NCBI GenBank assembly: GCA_947683625.1
Contig: CANTUR010000645.1
Coordinates: 248,001 to 312,000 of the forward strand
DNA: 64,000 nt
From: Mallotus nudiflorus
Lineage: Eukaryota > Streptophyta > Magnoliopsida > Malpighiales > Euphorbiaceae
Reading direction: 5' to 3'
In this document: positions 9,251-21,603 of the stretch, one piece after another
Position numbering within the stretch: position 1 is the first letter of the stretch
Layout of the letters: each line of letters opens with the position of its first letter
The notes under the pieces: generated by a model
Seen by the model: only the letters and a program-made list of their open reading frames with translations
Database searches by the model: none
Told to the model about the DNA's origin: nothing
Program-made: the position numbers and the translations under genes

Positions 9251-12200
9251 TGTCACGACCCAAAACAGGGGCCATGACCGGCGCTAGGGAACGGGAATTC
9301 TTTCGAATCCGGAACCCGTAGCAAGCCTAAAAATAAAATAAAGCATGCCATAATAACAGTAACAATATAATATGCAGCGGAAAATAAAAATAATAATATC
9401 ATAATATCATCCATATCAACTGGATTTAATTCAAAACTCATCTCATCACATAAATGTATAATCTTTAATACAAATCCAGTTTCAACATAATACATCTCTT
9501 TAAAATAAAGTACATAAAATCCAACACTTTAATTCACAACTACTGCAGTGTCTAGATAAAATAAATAAGACTCAAGTATATAATTTACATAAAGAAGCCG
9601 GGGCGGAAGAAATCCGGCGTATCGACCTGCTACTGAGGTCTGAGGAAGTTGACTCTCCTGAAAAATAGTCAACGGAGGGGAGTCAGACCTCACTGAATGA
9701 ATTACTATAATATATATACATACACACTAAACGATAATGCATACAGTCAACAGTATATATATAATATGTATATATACAGGCAAATTCATACAGATGCAGA
9801 AAAATCATTTTTATATATTTTACTGAAAAATCCCAGTTTATGAAGGATCACATAGAACCCTAGAATATCGCAACCTCAGAAAATAGTGTTAAACAACACT
9901 CTGGCCATACAGGCTCACTTATTCCAAATATATCCACTTAATCCATTTGGACAGTAGACTGGCCCCGAGACACTAAGTCAACCGAGCTCCAGCAGTCTGA
10001 CTGCCAATGTGATTGGCCCCGAGACACTTGGTCAACCGAGCTCCAGTAATCAACCCAAACCACATCTCACATATCAATAATCATAATCAAATCGATATCC
10101 ACAAATAGTCAGTAATAAAGCCTAAATACTATAGGCGTACCGGTACGTACTCGGTCCTAGTGCTGCCCACTAGGTAGCACGTTCTATTGATATCCTTCAT
10201 TAATAAATAATAAAACATTCATTCACAAATATAAATGATGCATGAATATAAATGAAATAACAATATAAACCATATATATACCGAAAATATACCAAACATA
10301 AACCAGGTATATTTTGAGTATATATATGTCAAATAAATCCAATCAAATCATGAATTAAACTAAAAATATATTTAAAAACATTTTAAATATATTTTATTAA
10401 TAAAACATGTATATAATTTATTATATACCAAAAATATACCAAAAATATACTTGAATATAAATCATGTTATTTATGCATATTTAGTCAAAATAAAACATGC
10501 ATTTTCTAAATCATGCATCCTAAGCATATATATATAATATAGTAACTCACCTAATGCGCTCCACGAGACAGATCCGACGGGCCTGGTCCACTAGCCCTCG
10601 GTCTTGGTGCAACTAAACAAGAAATAAATAACCGATATCAGAGTAACCCTAATAGAAATCCTAGAATTCAATCTAGAGTATTAAACACAGAATCGAAAAT
10701 TAGGGTTCGACTGGACATCACGTTTTACGAGAATTCTACCGAAAATCCGGCAGAACCTCCCCTGTAAAACGGACATCTCTCTACTCAAAAGAGTAGAGCC
10801 GACCCTGCACAGAAAATACACTTCAAAAATAAACACCACAATCAATCATAACCCCTCGGTCGGACTCCAGACTACAATCTGTCGACCGGGGTCCACAAAC
10901 ACAGAATATATATTCAAATATACCAAAAATATCCTTAAATCATAAAAATACATTTCATACGTAGAAATTACATAATAAATCTTGAAACACTGTAAAAACC
11001 GATTAAAACTCATTTTATTAGAAAAACCGTATATTATATATATAATTGAAAATAATTCCCGGAAAATAGTTTTAATTAGTTAAAAATACTAAATATTTTG
11101 TAGAAATCATTTTTATACCTTAAATAAATATTAAAACCAATTAAATTACATTTTTAGACAATTTAGGGTGAAATTACCAAAATACCCCTATATATATATA
11201 TATACCTAAATTACTTCAAAAATTCACCAAAAATCATACAATTATCCAAAATTAATTTTCTCAACATATTTATCAATAATATCAATAATTAAACTCAATT
11301 AACCAATTAAATTCAATTTAAAACACAATTAACTTAATTTTACAAAATCACATAAACTTCAATAATTAAAAATAAATACTTAGAAATTCATAAAAATTCC
11401 AAATAAATTTCTATAATTCATTTCAACACCTAATTCAACCATAAACTCCAATTTCATAATTTAAATAATTAATTTCCGAAAATTAGAAAATAATATTAAA
11501 ATATTCAAAAATACCCAAAAATCCAAACAACCTCCAAAAATTCTGTAAAAATTCATACATGAAGATTAAGCTACCAGGAACAACATTTGTGAAGGAATTT
11601 TCCATGAATCATCCAAATCGAAGCTCAAAAAAATTGAAAACCCAAAGAGGCTGAAATCTTCAAATCGAAACCTAAGCAATTCTAGACCATTTTAGCTCAA
11701 ACCAAAGCTAGAATAACACTCACCGGAGCTCAAGGAGAAGATAGAGACCGGCGGTGTCGAAAACGGTGGCCGGAGGAGGGAGAAACGGCGGTGAAGAATA
11801 GTGGTGGTCGGCGCCCGCGGGAGAGAAAGAAGAAGAAGAAGAAGAAAAAGAAAAAGAAAGAAAAAGGAAAGAGAAAGAAAAAGAAAAAGAAAGAAAAAGG
11901 AAAAGAAAAAAAAAAGAAAAAGAAGAAAAAAAAATAAAATAAATTAAAATAATTAAATATTAATAAATAATTAATAATAAAATAATAAATTTTAATAATT
12001 TAATAATAAATAAAATAATCAAATAATAATAAATAAATAATAAAATATTAGGGTAATAATAAACCCTAATTAAATAAATATACACACACAGGCTTTATTT
12101 AATAATTTAAAAATATGTATGAGTTCATGCAAACCCGTAAATACATTTAAAATAATTAATAATACATTGTTTACGTGGAAATTTCCCCGAAAATGAAAGT

Positions 12201-12363
12201 CCCGGGAAAATTTTACGTAAAATACTGAAAATAATAGACAGTAATTAAAATAGGTTTAAAATACATATCAACTCATAAAAATATCGTATAATGCATAAAA
12301 ATTATTGACACTGTATATCCCGGTACAGTGTAAAAATATTTAAAAAAAACACGGGATATTACA
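9251..12363 (-). repeat. 5' LTR of right tandem copy
   Basis: This LTR is 3,113 bp with TG...CA ends. It differs from the LTR at 2225-5337 at about eight positions: substitutions near 10010, 10047, 10571, 11000, 11766 and 11819, a missing base near 10053, and an extra A near 11910. Such low divergence between the two LTRs of an element indicates recent insertion. Hairpin 1 of the family lies at 10852-10891 and hairpin 2 at 10779-10798. A purine tract spans about 11823-11936. No gene is visible. Confidence 0.96.
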
Positions 12364-14136
12364 GTATGATTGGCCCCGAGACACTTGGTCAACCGAGCTC
12401 CAGCAATCACACCTCCAAACCATATCTCACACATCAAATAATCATATCCAATCAATATCCACAAATGGTTAGTAATATAGCCTAAATGCTATAAGCGCAC
12501 CGGTACGTACTCGGTCCTAGTGCTGCCCACTAGGTAGCACGTTCTATTGATATCCTTCATTAATAAATATAAAACATTCATTCACAAATAAATGATACAT
12601 GAATTTAAATAAAATAACATTATAAACCATATATATACTAGAAATATACCAAAAGTAAACCGGGTATATTTTGAGTATATATACGTCAAATAAATCCAAT
12701 CAAATTATAAATTAAGCTAGAAATATATTTAAAAACATTTTAAATATAGTTTATTAATAAAACATGCATATAATTTAATATATACCAAAAATAAACCAAA
12801 AATAAACTAAACATATACTTAAATACTAATCACATTATTTATGCATATTTAATCAAAATAAAACATATATTTCTAAAATCATACATCGTAAAGCATATAT
12901 ATATAAAATAGTAACTCACACTTAATGCGCTCCACGAGATGGGTCTGACGGGCCTAGTCCACTAGGCCTCGGTCTCGGCACAACTAAACAAACAATAACG
13001 ACATAAATCAGAATAAACCTAACAGAAAATCCTAGAACTCGATCTAGAATATTAAACACAAAATCGAAATTAGGGTTCGACCAGACATCACGTTTTACGA
13101 AAAATTTACCAAAAATTTGGCAGAACCTCCCCTATAAAACAGACATCTCTCTACTCAAAGAGTAGAGCCGACCCTGCAAAGAAACACACTTCGAAAATAA
13201 ACGTAAAATTACATTCACAACCCCTCGGTCGGACTCCAAACTACAGTCTACCGACCGGGGTCCACAAACACATAACAATTTCAGAAATATCAAAAATACC
13301 CTTATAATATAGAAATTCATTTTATAAGTAGACATTACATAATTAGCCTTAAAACACAGTAAAAATCGATAAAAACTCATTTTATTAGTAAAATCGTATA
13401 TTATATATATAATTGAAAATAATTCACAAAAAATAGTTTTAATTAGTTAAAAATACCAAATAATATGTGGAAATCATTTTTATACCTTAAGTAACTATTA
13501 AAACCAATTAAATTACATTTTTAGCAAATTTTGTGTAAAATTACCAAAATGCCCTTAAGTATATAAATATACTATAATTACTTCAAAAATTCACCAAAAA
13601 TAGTATAATTATCCAAAAATTAATTTTCTCAACATATTTATCAAGAATATCAATATTTAAACTCAATTAACAATTAATTTCAATTAAAAACACAATTAAC
13701 CCTATTTTTCAAAAATTCCATAAACTTAAATAATTCAAAATAAATACTTAGAAATTCATAAAAATTCCAAATAAATTCCTATAATTCATTTCAACACCTA
13801 TATTTATCATAAAACACAATTTAATAATTTATTTAATTAATTTCTGAAAATTAGAAAATAATATTAAAATATTTAAAAATACCCAAAAATCAAAATAATT
13901 CCCAAAAATTCCATAAAAATTCACACATGTAGATTAAGCTACTAGGATCAACATTTGTGAAGGGATTTTTCATGAATCAAACAATTCGAAGTTCAAAAAA
14001 ATAAAAAACCCTAATATGGCCGAAATCAAAAATTCGAAACCTAAGCAAATCAAGACCATTTCAAGTGAAACAAAGCTTGGAATCACACTTACCGGAGCTC
14101 AAGGAGAAGAAAGAGACTGACGGTGTCGAAAACGGT
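12364..14136 (-). repeat. LTR 'A', left visible part (host of tandem array and of LTR B)
   Basis: The sequence starts abruptly inside an LTR, at the GATTGGCCCC motif that lies about 760 bp in from the plus-strand left end of intact LTRs. It proceeds collinearly to ACGGT at 14132-14136, where LTR B is inserted. Its missing left part should lie left of the window, beyond the tandem array inserted into it. It is more divergent from the array's LTRs than they are from each other. No gene is visible in these 1.8 kb. Confidence 0.9.
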
Positions 14137-16070
14137 TGTCACGACCCAAAACAGGGGCCATAACCGGTGCTAGGGACAGGAATTCTTTCAAATCCGGAAC
14201 CCGTAGCAAGCCTAAAAATAAAATAAACATGCAATAATAATAATAACAATATCAAATGCAGTAAAAATAAATATCATAATATTATTTTCACCAACTGGAT
14301 TTAAGTCAAATCTCATCTCATATATATAAATCTTTTAATACAAATCCAGTTTCAAATATAATACAATATCTCACATAAATAAAATACATAAAATCCCACA
14401 AATTAATTTACAACTACTGCAGTGTCTAGATTATAAAAATAAGACTCAAGTAAGCAGTTTACACAAGGAAGCCGGGGCGAAAGAAATCCGGCGTACAAGC
14501 CTTCTACTAAGGTCTGAAGATGTTGACTCTCCTGAAAAATTGTCAACGGAGGGGAGTCAGACCTCACTGAGTGAATTACTATAATATATATACATACACA
14601 CTAAATGACAATGCATACAATCAACAGTATATATATATATAATATGTATATATACAGGCAAATACACACAGATGCAATAAAATCGTTTTATATATATTTT
14701 ATTGAAAATCATCTTTTATGAAGGATCAAATAGAACCCTAGAATATCGCAACCTTATAAATAGTGTTAGACAACACTCTAGCCACACAGGCTCACTTAAT
14801 CCAAATATATCCACTTAATCTATTTAGACAGTAGACTGGCCCCGAGACACTTAGTCAACCGAGCTTCATCAGTCTGACTACCAGTGTGATTGGCCCCGAG
14901 ACACTTGGTCAACCGAGCTTCAGGAATCACACCCAAATCACATCTCACTCATCAGATAATCATAATCAATCAATATCCATAAATAGGTTAGTAATATAGC
15001 CTAAATACTATAGGCGTACCAGTACGTACTCGGTCCTAGTGCTGCCCACTAGGTAGCACGTTCTATTGATATCCTTCATCATTAATAATATAAAACATTC
15101 ATTCACAATAAATGATGCATGAATTTAAATAAAATAACAACATAGACCATATATATACTAGAAATATATAAAAAATAAATCAGGTATATTCCAAGCATAT
15201 ATACGTCAAATAAATCCAATCAACTTATAAATTAAGCTAGAAATATATTTAAAAACATTTTAAATATAATTTATTAACAAAACATGTATACAATTTATTA
15301 TATACCAAAAATAAACCAAAATAAACTAAATATAAACTTAAGAAATAATCAAATTATTTATGCATATTTAATCAAAATAAAACATGCATTTCTAAATCAT
15401 GCATCCTAAGCATATATATATATAATAGCAACTCACAAATTACTGCGTTCCACGAGATAGATCTGACGGGCCTGGTCTACTAGGCCTCGGTCTCAGCGCA
15501 ACTAAACAAACAATAAATAACCGACATTAGAATAAACCTAACAGAAAATCCTAGAATTCGATCTAGAATATTAATCACAGAATTGAGATTAGGGTTCGAT
15601 CGGACATCACGTTTTACGAGAATTCTACCAAAAATTCGGCAGAACCTCCCCTGTAAAACGGACATCTCTCTACTCAAAGAGTAGAGCCGACCTGCAAAGA
15701 AACACACTTCGAAATACGAGCTCAACACTCAACCACAACCCCTCGGTCGGACTCCAGACTACAATCTACCGACCGGGGTCCATAATTACAGAATAATTCT
15801 GATAATACCAAAAATACCCTTATATCATAGAAATTCATTTTATAAGTAGAAATTACGTAATTAACCTTAAAACACTGTAAAAACCGATAAAAACTCATTT
15901 TATTAGTAAAACCGTATATTATATATATAATTGAAAATAATTCACAAAAAATAGTTTTTAATTAATTAAAAATACTAAATAATTTGTAGAAATCATTTTA
16001 TACCTTAAATAACTATTAAAACCAATTAAATTACATTTTTAGCCAATTTTGTGTAAAATTACCAAAATGC

Positions 16071-16072
<2 letters not shown>

Positions 16073-16125
<53 letters not shown>
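16073..16125. repeat. (TA)n microsatellite in LTR B
   Basis: About 26 uninterrupted TA units stand where other LTRs of the family have only a few. The same LTR position is expanded in none of the other solo LTRs, so this is a local expansion. Confidence 0.95.
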
Positions 16126-16126
<1 letters not shown>

Positions 16127-16828
16127 TATAATTACTTCAAAAATTCACCAAAAATTATACAATTATCCAAAATTAATTTTCTCAACATATTTATCAATAA
16201 TATCAATAATTAAACTCAATTTACCAATTAATTTCAAATAAAAACATATTTAACCCTAATTTCCCAAATTTACATAAACTTAAATAATTCAAAATAAATA
16301 CTTAGAAATTCATAAAAATTCCAAATAAATTCCCATGATTCATTTCAACACCTAAATTAACCATAAAACACAATTTCATAATTTAATTAATTAATTTCCG
16401 AAAATTAGAAAATAATATTAAAATATTCAAAAATACCCAAAAATCCAAACAATCTCCAAAAATTCTACAAAAATTCATACATGTAGATTAAGCTACTAGG
16501 ATCAACATTTGTGAAGGGAGTTTTCATGAATCAAGCAATCAAATCAAGACCATTTGAGCTCAAACCAAAGCTAGAATCAAACTCACCGGAGCTCAAGGAG
16601 AAGAAAGAGACCGACGGTGTCGAAAATAGTGGCCGAAAAGTTGGTGAACGGTGAGGAGAAGAAATTTGGCTAAAATGGAAGAAAAGAGGCTGCCGGCGCC
16701 GGGGAAGAAGGCTGTTGGCGGTGGGGAATGGCTGGGGACGATGGTGGCAAGCCGGGAGGCACACCGACGGTAGGGGAACGGTAGTTACAGCGGTGGTTGG
16801 TGGTGAGGGAGTGGTCGGGAACGGGGAA

Positions 16829-16911
16829 GGAGAAGAAGAAGAAGAAGAAGAAGAAGAAGAAAAAGAAAAGAAAAGAAAAGAAAAAGAAAAGAAAAAGAAA
16901 AAGAAAAAAAA
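16829..16911. repeat. Purine-rich GAA/AAAGAA tract in LTR B
   Basis: The plus strand has GAAGAA units passing into AAAGAAAAG units, with no pyrimidine apart from the very edges. The same tract occurs at the matching place in other LTRs (4797-4909, 11823-11936, 58973-59053, and as its complement at 20376-20434). Open frames through it encode only Lys/Glu or Phe/Leu runs and are not genes. Confidence 0.9.
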
Positions 16912-17368
16912 ATAATAAAAAAATAATTTTAATAAAGTATTTGAAAAAAATCACATCCACACACTTAATATTTAATATTTTAAAATTTAATATTAATTAA
17001 AAATAATTAAATAACAAATAAACAAATAATTAATTAATAAAATATTAGGGTAAAATACTAAACCCTAATTAAATAAATATTTACACGCATAGGCTCTATT
17101 TAGTAATTTAAAAATACGTATGAGTTCATGCAAGTCCGAAAATATATTTAAAATAATTAATAATAAATTATTTACGTGAAAATTTCCCCGAAAATGCAAG
17201 TCCCGGAAAAATTTTACGTAAAGCACTGTAAACAATACACAATAATTAAAATAGGTTTTAAATACATACCAACTCATGAAAATATCATAATATATATACA
17301 AAAATTATTAACACTGCATATCCCGATGCAGTGTAAAAATATTTAAAAACACGGGATATTACAACGGT

Positions 17369-18088
17369 GGTCGGAATCGTCGTGATCGACGATGGTTCAA
17401 CTTTCGGCTTCTCCGGCCAAAAATGGCTTCCAGACGCCGGAATCAGTTGCTACAGGCGGCGAAAGAGGCTGGGGAAGGTGGCGGCACACCGGATGGCACA
17501 CCAACGGCAAGGAATCGACAGTAGTAGCGGCAGCACGACGAGGAAAACGGTCGGGAGGAAGAAGATGCTTCAGGGGCAAAAGTGTAATTTTCTAAAATTT
17601 TTTGTTTTTAACTTATAATATGTATATATATATACTTTATACTATATATTAAAATAATATTAAATTACACACATTAAATATACACCACACACATATAATT
17701 TAATATTTTAATAATTTATACTAAATAAAAATAATTAAATAACAATAAAACTAATAAATAATTAATAAAATATTAGGGTAATATTAAACCCTAATTAAAT
17801 AAATAATTACATGTATACACGGTGTTTAATATTTTAAAATATGTATGAATTCATGCAAGTCCGTAAATATATTTAAAATAATTAATAATAAATTATTTAC
17901 GTGAAAATTTCCCCGAAAATGAAAGTCTCGGGAAAATTTTACGTAAAGCACTTAAAATAATACACAATAATTAAAATAGATTTTAAATTCATATCAACTC
18001 GTAAAAATATCGTAATATATATACAAAAATTATTAACACTGCATATCCCGATGCAGTATTAAAATATTTAAAAACACGGGATATTACA
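17369..18088 (-). repeat. LTR 'A', right part
   Basis: This continues LTR A after solo LTR B, from GGTCGGAATCG to the terminal GGGATATTACA. It is 720 bp, the U3 start of the LTR in sense orientation. With 12364-14136 it gives 2.5 kb of LTR A. Whether A is a solo LTR cannot be decided, because its other end is outside the window. Confidence 0.92.
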
Positions 18089-18200
18089 AAAATAACTTAA
18101 TATTTATCAAAAATATGAAAATAATCATAAATATATACAAAAATTATTAACACTGCATATCCCGATGCAGTATAAAAATATTTAAAAACTCGAGATATTA
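18089..18200 (-). repeat. LTR end fragment 'I', cut at an inverted junction
   Basis: These 112 bp match the U3 start of a minus-strand LTR, ending CTCGAGATATTA without the final CA. It directly follows the complete end of LTR A, so A was probably inserted into it. At 18201 the sequence switches to a plus-strand LTR interior, so a rearrangement breakpoint lies here. Confidence 0.8.
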
Positions 18201-19367
18201 AATGCATGTTTAAATTTTATGAAGTATGCATAAATAATTTAATAATTGCTAAGGTATATTTTAGGTATATTTTGGTATATTTTTGGTATATTTTAAATTA
18301 AATGCATGTTTTATTATTGAATTATACTTAAAATGTTTTCTAAGTATATACATAGTTTATTTCTGGTTTAATTTATAATTAAATTGAATTTATTTGACGT
18401 ATATATATTCAAAATATACTTGGTTTATTTTTTGTATATTTTTAGTATATATATGGTTTATATTGTTATTTTAATTAATGTCATGCATTATTTATTTCAT
18501 GAACGTATGGATTTATTTTAAATGAAGGATATCAATAGAACGTGCTACCTAGTGGACAGCACTAGGACCGAGTACGTACCGGTATGATGATAGATTATAG
18601 GTTAAATTACTAACCTATTTGTGGATATTGATTGGATTGATTTTATTGATGTATGATATGATTTGAGAGTGTGATTGTTGGAGCTCGATTGACCAAGTGT
18701 CTCAGGGCCAATCACACTAACAGTCAGACTGCTGGAGTTTGGTTGACTTAGTGTCTCAGGGCCAGTCTACTGTCCAAATGGAACAAGTGAATTTATTTGG
18801 AATAACTGAGTCTGTATGGCTAGAGTGTTGTCTAACATTATTTGACATTACGATCATTTAGGGTTCTATTTGATCCTTCATAAACGGTTATTATTTTTAT
18901 TATTATATAAAATGATTTTTGCTGCATCCGTGTGTATTTGCCTGTATATATATTTATTATATATACTACTGAATGCGTGCATTTGTCATTTAGCTATACA
19001 TGTATATATATTATAACAATTCACTCAGTGAGGTCTGGCTCCCCTTCGTTGACTATTTTCCAGGAGAGTCTTCGTCCTCAGACCTCAGTAGCAGACCCTT
19101 ACGCCAGATTTCTTCTGCCCCTACTTTACTATGTAAACTGCTTACTTGATTTTATTTTGTATTCTAAACACTGCAGTATATTTATTTTATATATGTATGA
19201 TATTTGTATTTTAAAAAATTGAATCAAGAATTTGTATTAAAAGATATTATATATATGAGTTGGACTCGTGTTATTAAAGAGTTGATGGATTACTTATGAG
19301 ATTTAATTTCCGCTGCAAGATATTTTATTTATTTTATTATTAAAATAAGATATTTTATTTTTATTTT
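18201..19367 (+). repeat. LTR 'G', left part, 5' truncated
   Basis: This is a plus-strand LTR interior starting about 2 kb into the LTR. It contains the shared motifs (hairpin CCTAGTG...CACTAGG near 18548, twin-loop region about 18670-18770, GAGGTCTG near 19030) and is interrupted at 19368 by solo LTR C. The LTR resumes at 32054. Its 5' part is lost at the 18200/18201 breakpoint. No gene is visible. Confidence 0.9.
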
Positions 19368-21490
19368 TGTAATATCCCGTGTTTTTAAATATTTTAATAC
19401 TGCATCGGGATATGCAGTGTTAATAATTTCTGTATATATTTATGATATTTTCATGAGTTGTTATTTAATTAAAATTTATTTTTATTTATTTTATGTTATT
19501 TTAAGCATTTTATGTAAAATTTTCCCGGGACTTGCATATTCGGGAAAATTGACACATAAATTATTTATTATTAATTATTTTAAATAGATTTCTGGACTTG
19601 CATGAGCTCATATATATTTTTAAAGTACTAAATAACGAATATATGTGTATTTATTTATTTAACTAGGGTTTAATTAATTACCCTAATATTTTTATTATTT
19701 ATTGTTAGTTTTAATATTAATTAATTAATTTTTTAGTGTATAAATTATTTAATATATTAAATTATATGTGTGTGGTGTATATTTAATGTGTGTGAGTTTA
19801 TATTATTTTAATATATAGTGTAAATGTATATATATATACATATACATATAATATTTAAACAAAAAATAAAGTTTGAGTTATTTACGAATTTGCCATCAAA
19901 GCTTCTTCTTCTTCCCCAATCGTCTTCCCTGCCGTTCCTGTAATATCCCGTGTTTTTAAACATTTTTATACTGCATCGGGATATGCAGTGTTAATAATTT
20001 TTGTATATATATTATGATCTTTTTACGAGTTGATGTGTATTTAAAAATTATTTTAATTATTGTGTATTATTTAAAGTCCATTATGTAAAATTTTCTCGGG
20101 ACTTACATTTTCGGAAAAATTTTCACGTAAATAATTTATTATTAATTATATTAAATAGATTTACGGACTTGCATGAACTCATACGTATTTTTAAATTACT
20201 AAATAAAGCCTATGTGTATGTATTTATTTAAATAAGGTTTAATTTATTACCCTAATATTTTATTATTTGTTTATTAATTTTATTGTTATTTAATTATTTT
20301 ATTTATTATTAAATTTTAAATTATTATAATAATGTGTGATATGTGATTTTTTCCAAATATTTATTAAAATTATTTTTTCTTTTTCTTTTTCTTTTTCTTT
20401 TTCTTTTCTTTTCTTTTCCTTTTCTTTTCTTCTTCTTCCCGAGCCCGTCCCTTCTCCCCCTCCCACTGCAAATCCCGACCACCTACCGTCAGTGTGCCAC
20501 CAACAGCTCCGCCCTCCCCAGCCAGCTGCTCCGCCGCCCCTAGCTTCCTTCCCCAGCGCCGGCTAGCTCCAATTCCACCATTTTTGGTCGAAACTTCCCT
20601 CCTCACCGTTCACCAACTTCCCGACCACCAAATCTAGTGATTCTGGTGTCGTTGGACTCCCTAGCCTCCATAGAAGATGATTCCAAGATTTTTTTAAGCT
20701 TAAAACTCGATTTGGTAAGGTTTTTCTCAATTATTCAATTCGGCCATCTTAGGGTTTTTGAATTTTTTTGAGCTTCAAATGGTTGATTCATGAAAAGTCC
20801 CTTAACAAATGTTGTTACCCTTAGCTTAATCTACATTTATGAATTTTTGGAGATTATTTTGATTTTTGGGTATTTTTGAATATTTTAATATTATTTTCTA
20901 ATTTTTGGAATTTAATTAATTAAATTATGAAATTGTGTTTTATGATAAATATAGGTGTTGAAATGAATTATAGAAATTTATTTGTAATTTTTATGAATTT
21001 CTAAGTATTTATTTTGAATTATTTGAGTTTATGTAATTTTGGGAAAATTAGGTTAATTATGTTTTTAATTAAAATTAATTGGTAAATTGAGTTTAATTAT
21101 TTATATTATTGATAAATATGTTGAGAAAATTAATTTTGGATAATTATACTATTTTTAGTGAATTTTTGAAGTAATTATAGTATATTTATATATATAGGGG
21201 TATTTTGGTAATTTTACCCTAAATTGACTAAAAATGTAATTTAATTGGTTTTAATAGTTATTTAAGGTATAAAAATGATTTCTACCAATTATTTAGTATT
21301 TTTAACTAATTAAAACTATTTTTCGTGAATTATTTTCAAATATATATATAATATACGGTTTTACTAATAAAATGAGTTTTTATCAGTTTTTACTGTGTTT
21401 GAAGGCTAATTATGTAATTTCTATTTATAAAATGTATTTCTATGTTATAAGGGTATTTTTGGTATTTCTATATTATTCTGTGATTGTGGA

Positions 21491-21530
21491 CCCCGGTCGG
21501 TAGACTGTAGTTCGGAGTCCGACCGAGGGG
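21491..21530 (+). other. LTR inverted repeat 1 (CGGTCGG...CCGACCG)
   Basis: CCCCGGTCGG (21491-21500) faces a complementary CCGACCGAGGGG arm ending at 21530. GGTCGG/CCGACC pairs perfectly and the outer CCCC/GGGG pairs past a two-base bulge. The same pair occurs in every LTR that spans this region, and in the L subfamily CCTCGGTCGG faces CCGACTGAGG (33691-33733), with only a G-T wobble. It could be an RNA stem or a protein-binding palindrome. Confidence 0.6.
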
Positions 21531-21584
21531 TTGTGGATGAGTTGTTGTGCCTGTTTTTCGAAGTGTGTTTCTTTGCAGGGTCGG

Positions 21585-21603
21585 CTCTACTCTTTGAGTA
21601 GAG
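21585..21603 (+). other. LTR inverted repeat 2, covarying hairpin
   Basis: CTCTACTC (21585-21592), loop TTT, GAGTAGAG (21596-21603): a perfect 8-bp stem. In the other LTR subfamily the arms are CTCTACTT and AAGTAGAG (51374-51381 and 51385-51392, likewise 53901-53920), a paired change that keeps the stem perfect. Loop length and sequence vary (TTT, AAAA, GAA), the stem does not. It lies just 3' of a TTTGCAGG motif. Confidence 0.7.

Larger units (their letters stand above)
1..12363 (-). mobile_element. Tandem array of two defective Tekay-type chromovirus copies sharing an LTR
   Basis: Bases 1-5337 repeat as 7027-12363 at a constant offset of 7026. Order on the plus strand: internal region (1-2224, cut by the window edge), LTR (2225-5337), internal region (5338-9250), LTR (9251-12363). 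The middle LTR is at once the 5' LTR of the left copy and the 3' LTR of the right copy. By eye the internal repeats are identical, while the LTRs differ by about six substitutions and two 1-bp indels. This is the product expected from unequal recombination between LTRs of one element, inferred from the arrangement. The right end abuts LTR A at 12364, with GTATG (12364-12368) as the presumed target duplication; its partner lies left of the window. Both internal copies lack the same 312 bp of gag, so they share one defective ancestor. Confidence 0.93.
14137..17363 (-). mobile_element. Solo LTR 'B' with target duplication ACGGT
   Basis: A complete 3,227-bp LTR starts TGTCACGACCC and ends GGGATATTACA on the plus strand, without internal region, primer site or polypurine tract. 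ACGGT directly precedes it (14132-14136) and directly follows it (17364-17368), a perfect 5-bp target duplication. The surrounding LTR A is collinear across the insertion. It is therefore a solo LTR left by recombination between the two LTRs of a once complete element. It holds a TA microsatellite (16073-16125) and a GAA-type purine tract (16829-16911). Confidence 0.97.

Noticed and set aside
1..12363. Assembly artefact as the cause of the 7,026-bp duplication
   Set aside because: Not excluded, but the two LTRs differ at about eight positions, so the repeat is not a simple double inclusion of the same reads. Kept as a finding with a long-read check.
16670..17000. Open frames rich in Lys/Glu or Phe/Leu around the purine tract (similarly at 20336-20606 and 58861-59130)
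   Set aside because: They are translations of GAA/AAAGAA repeats in both directions and are not conserved between LTRs.
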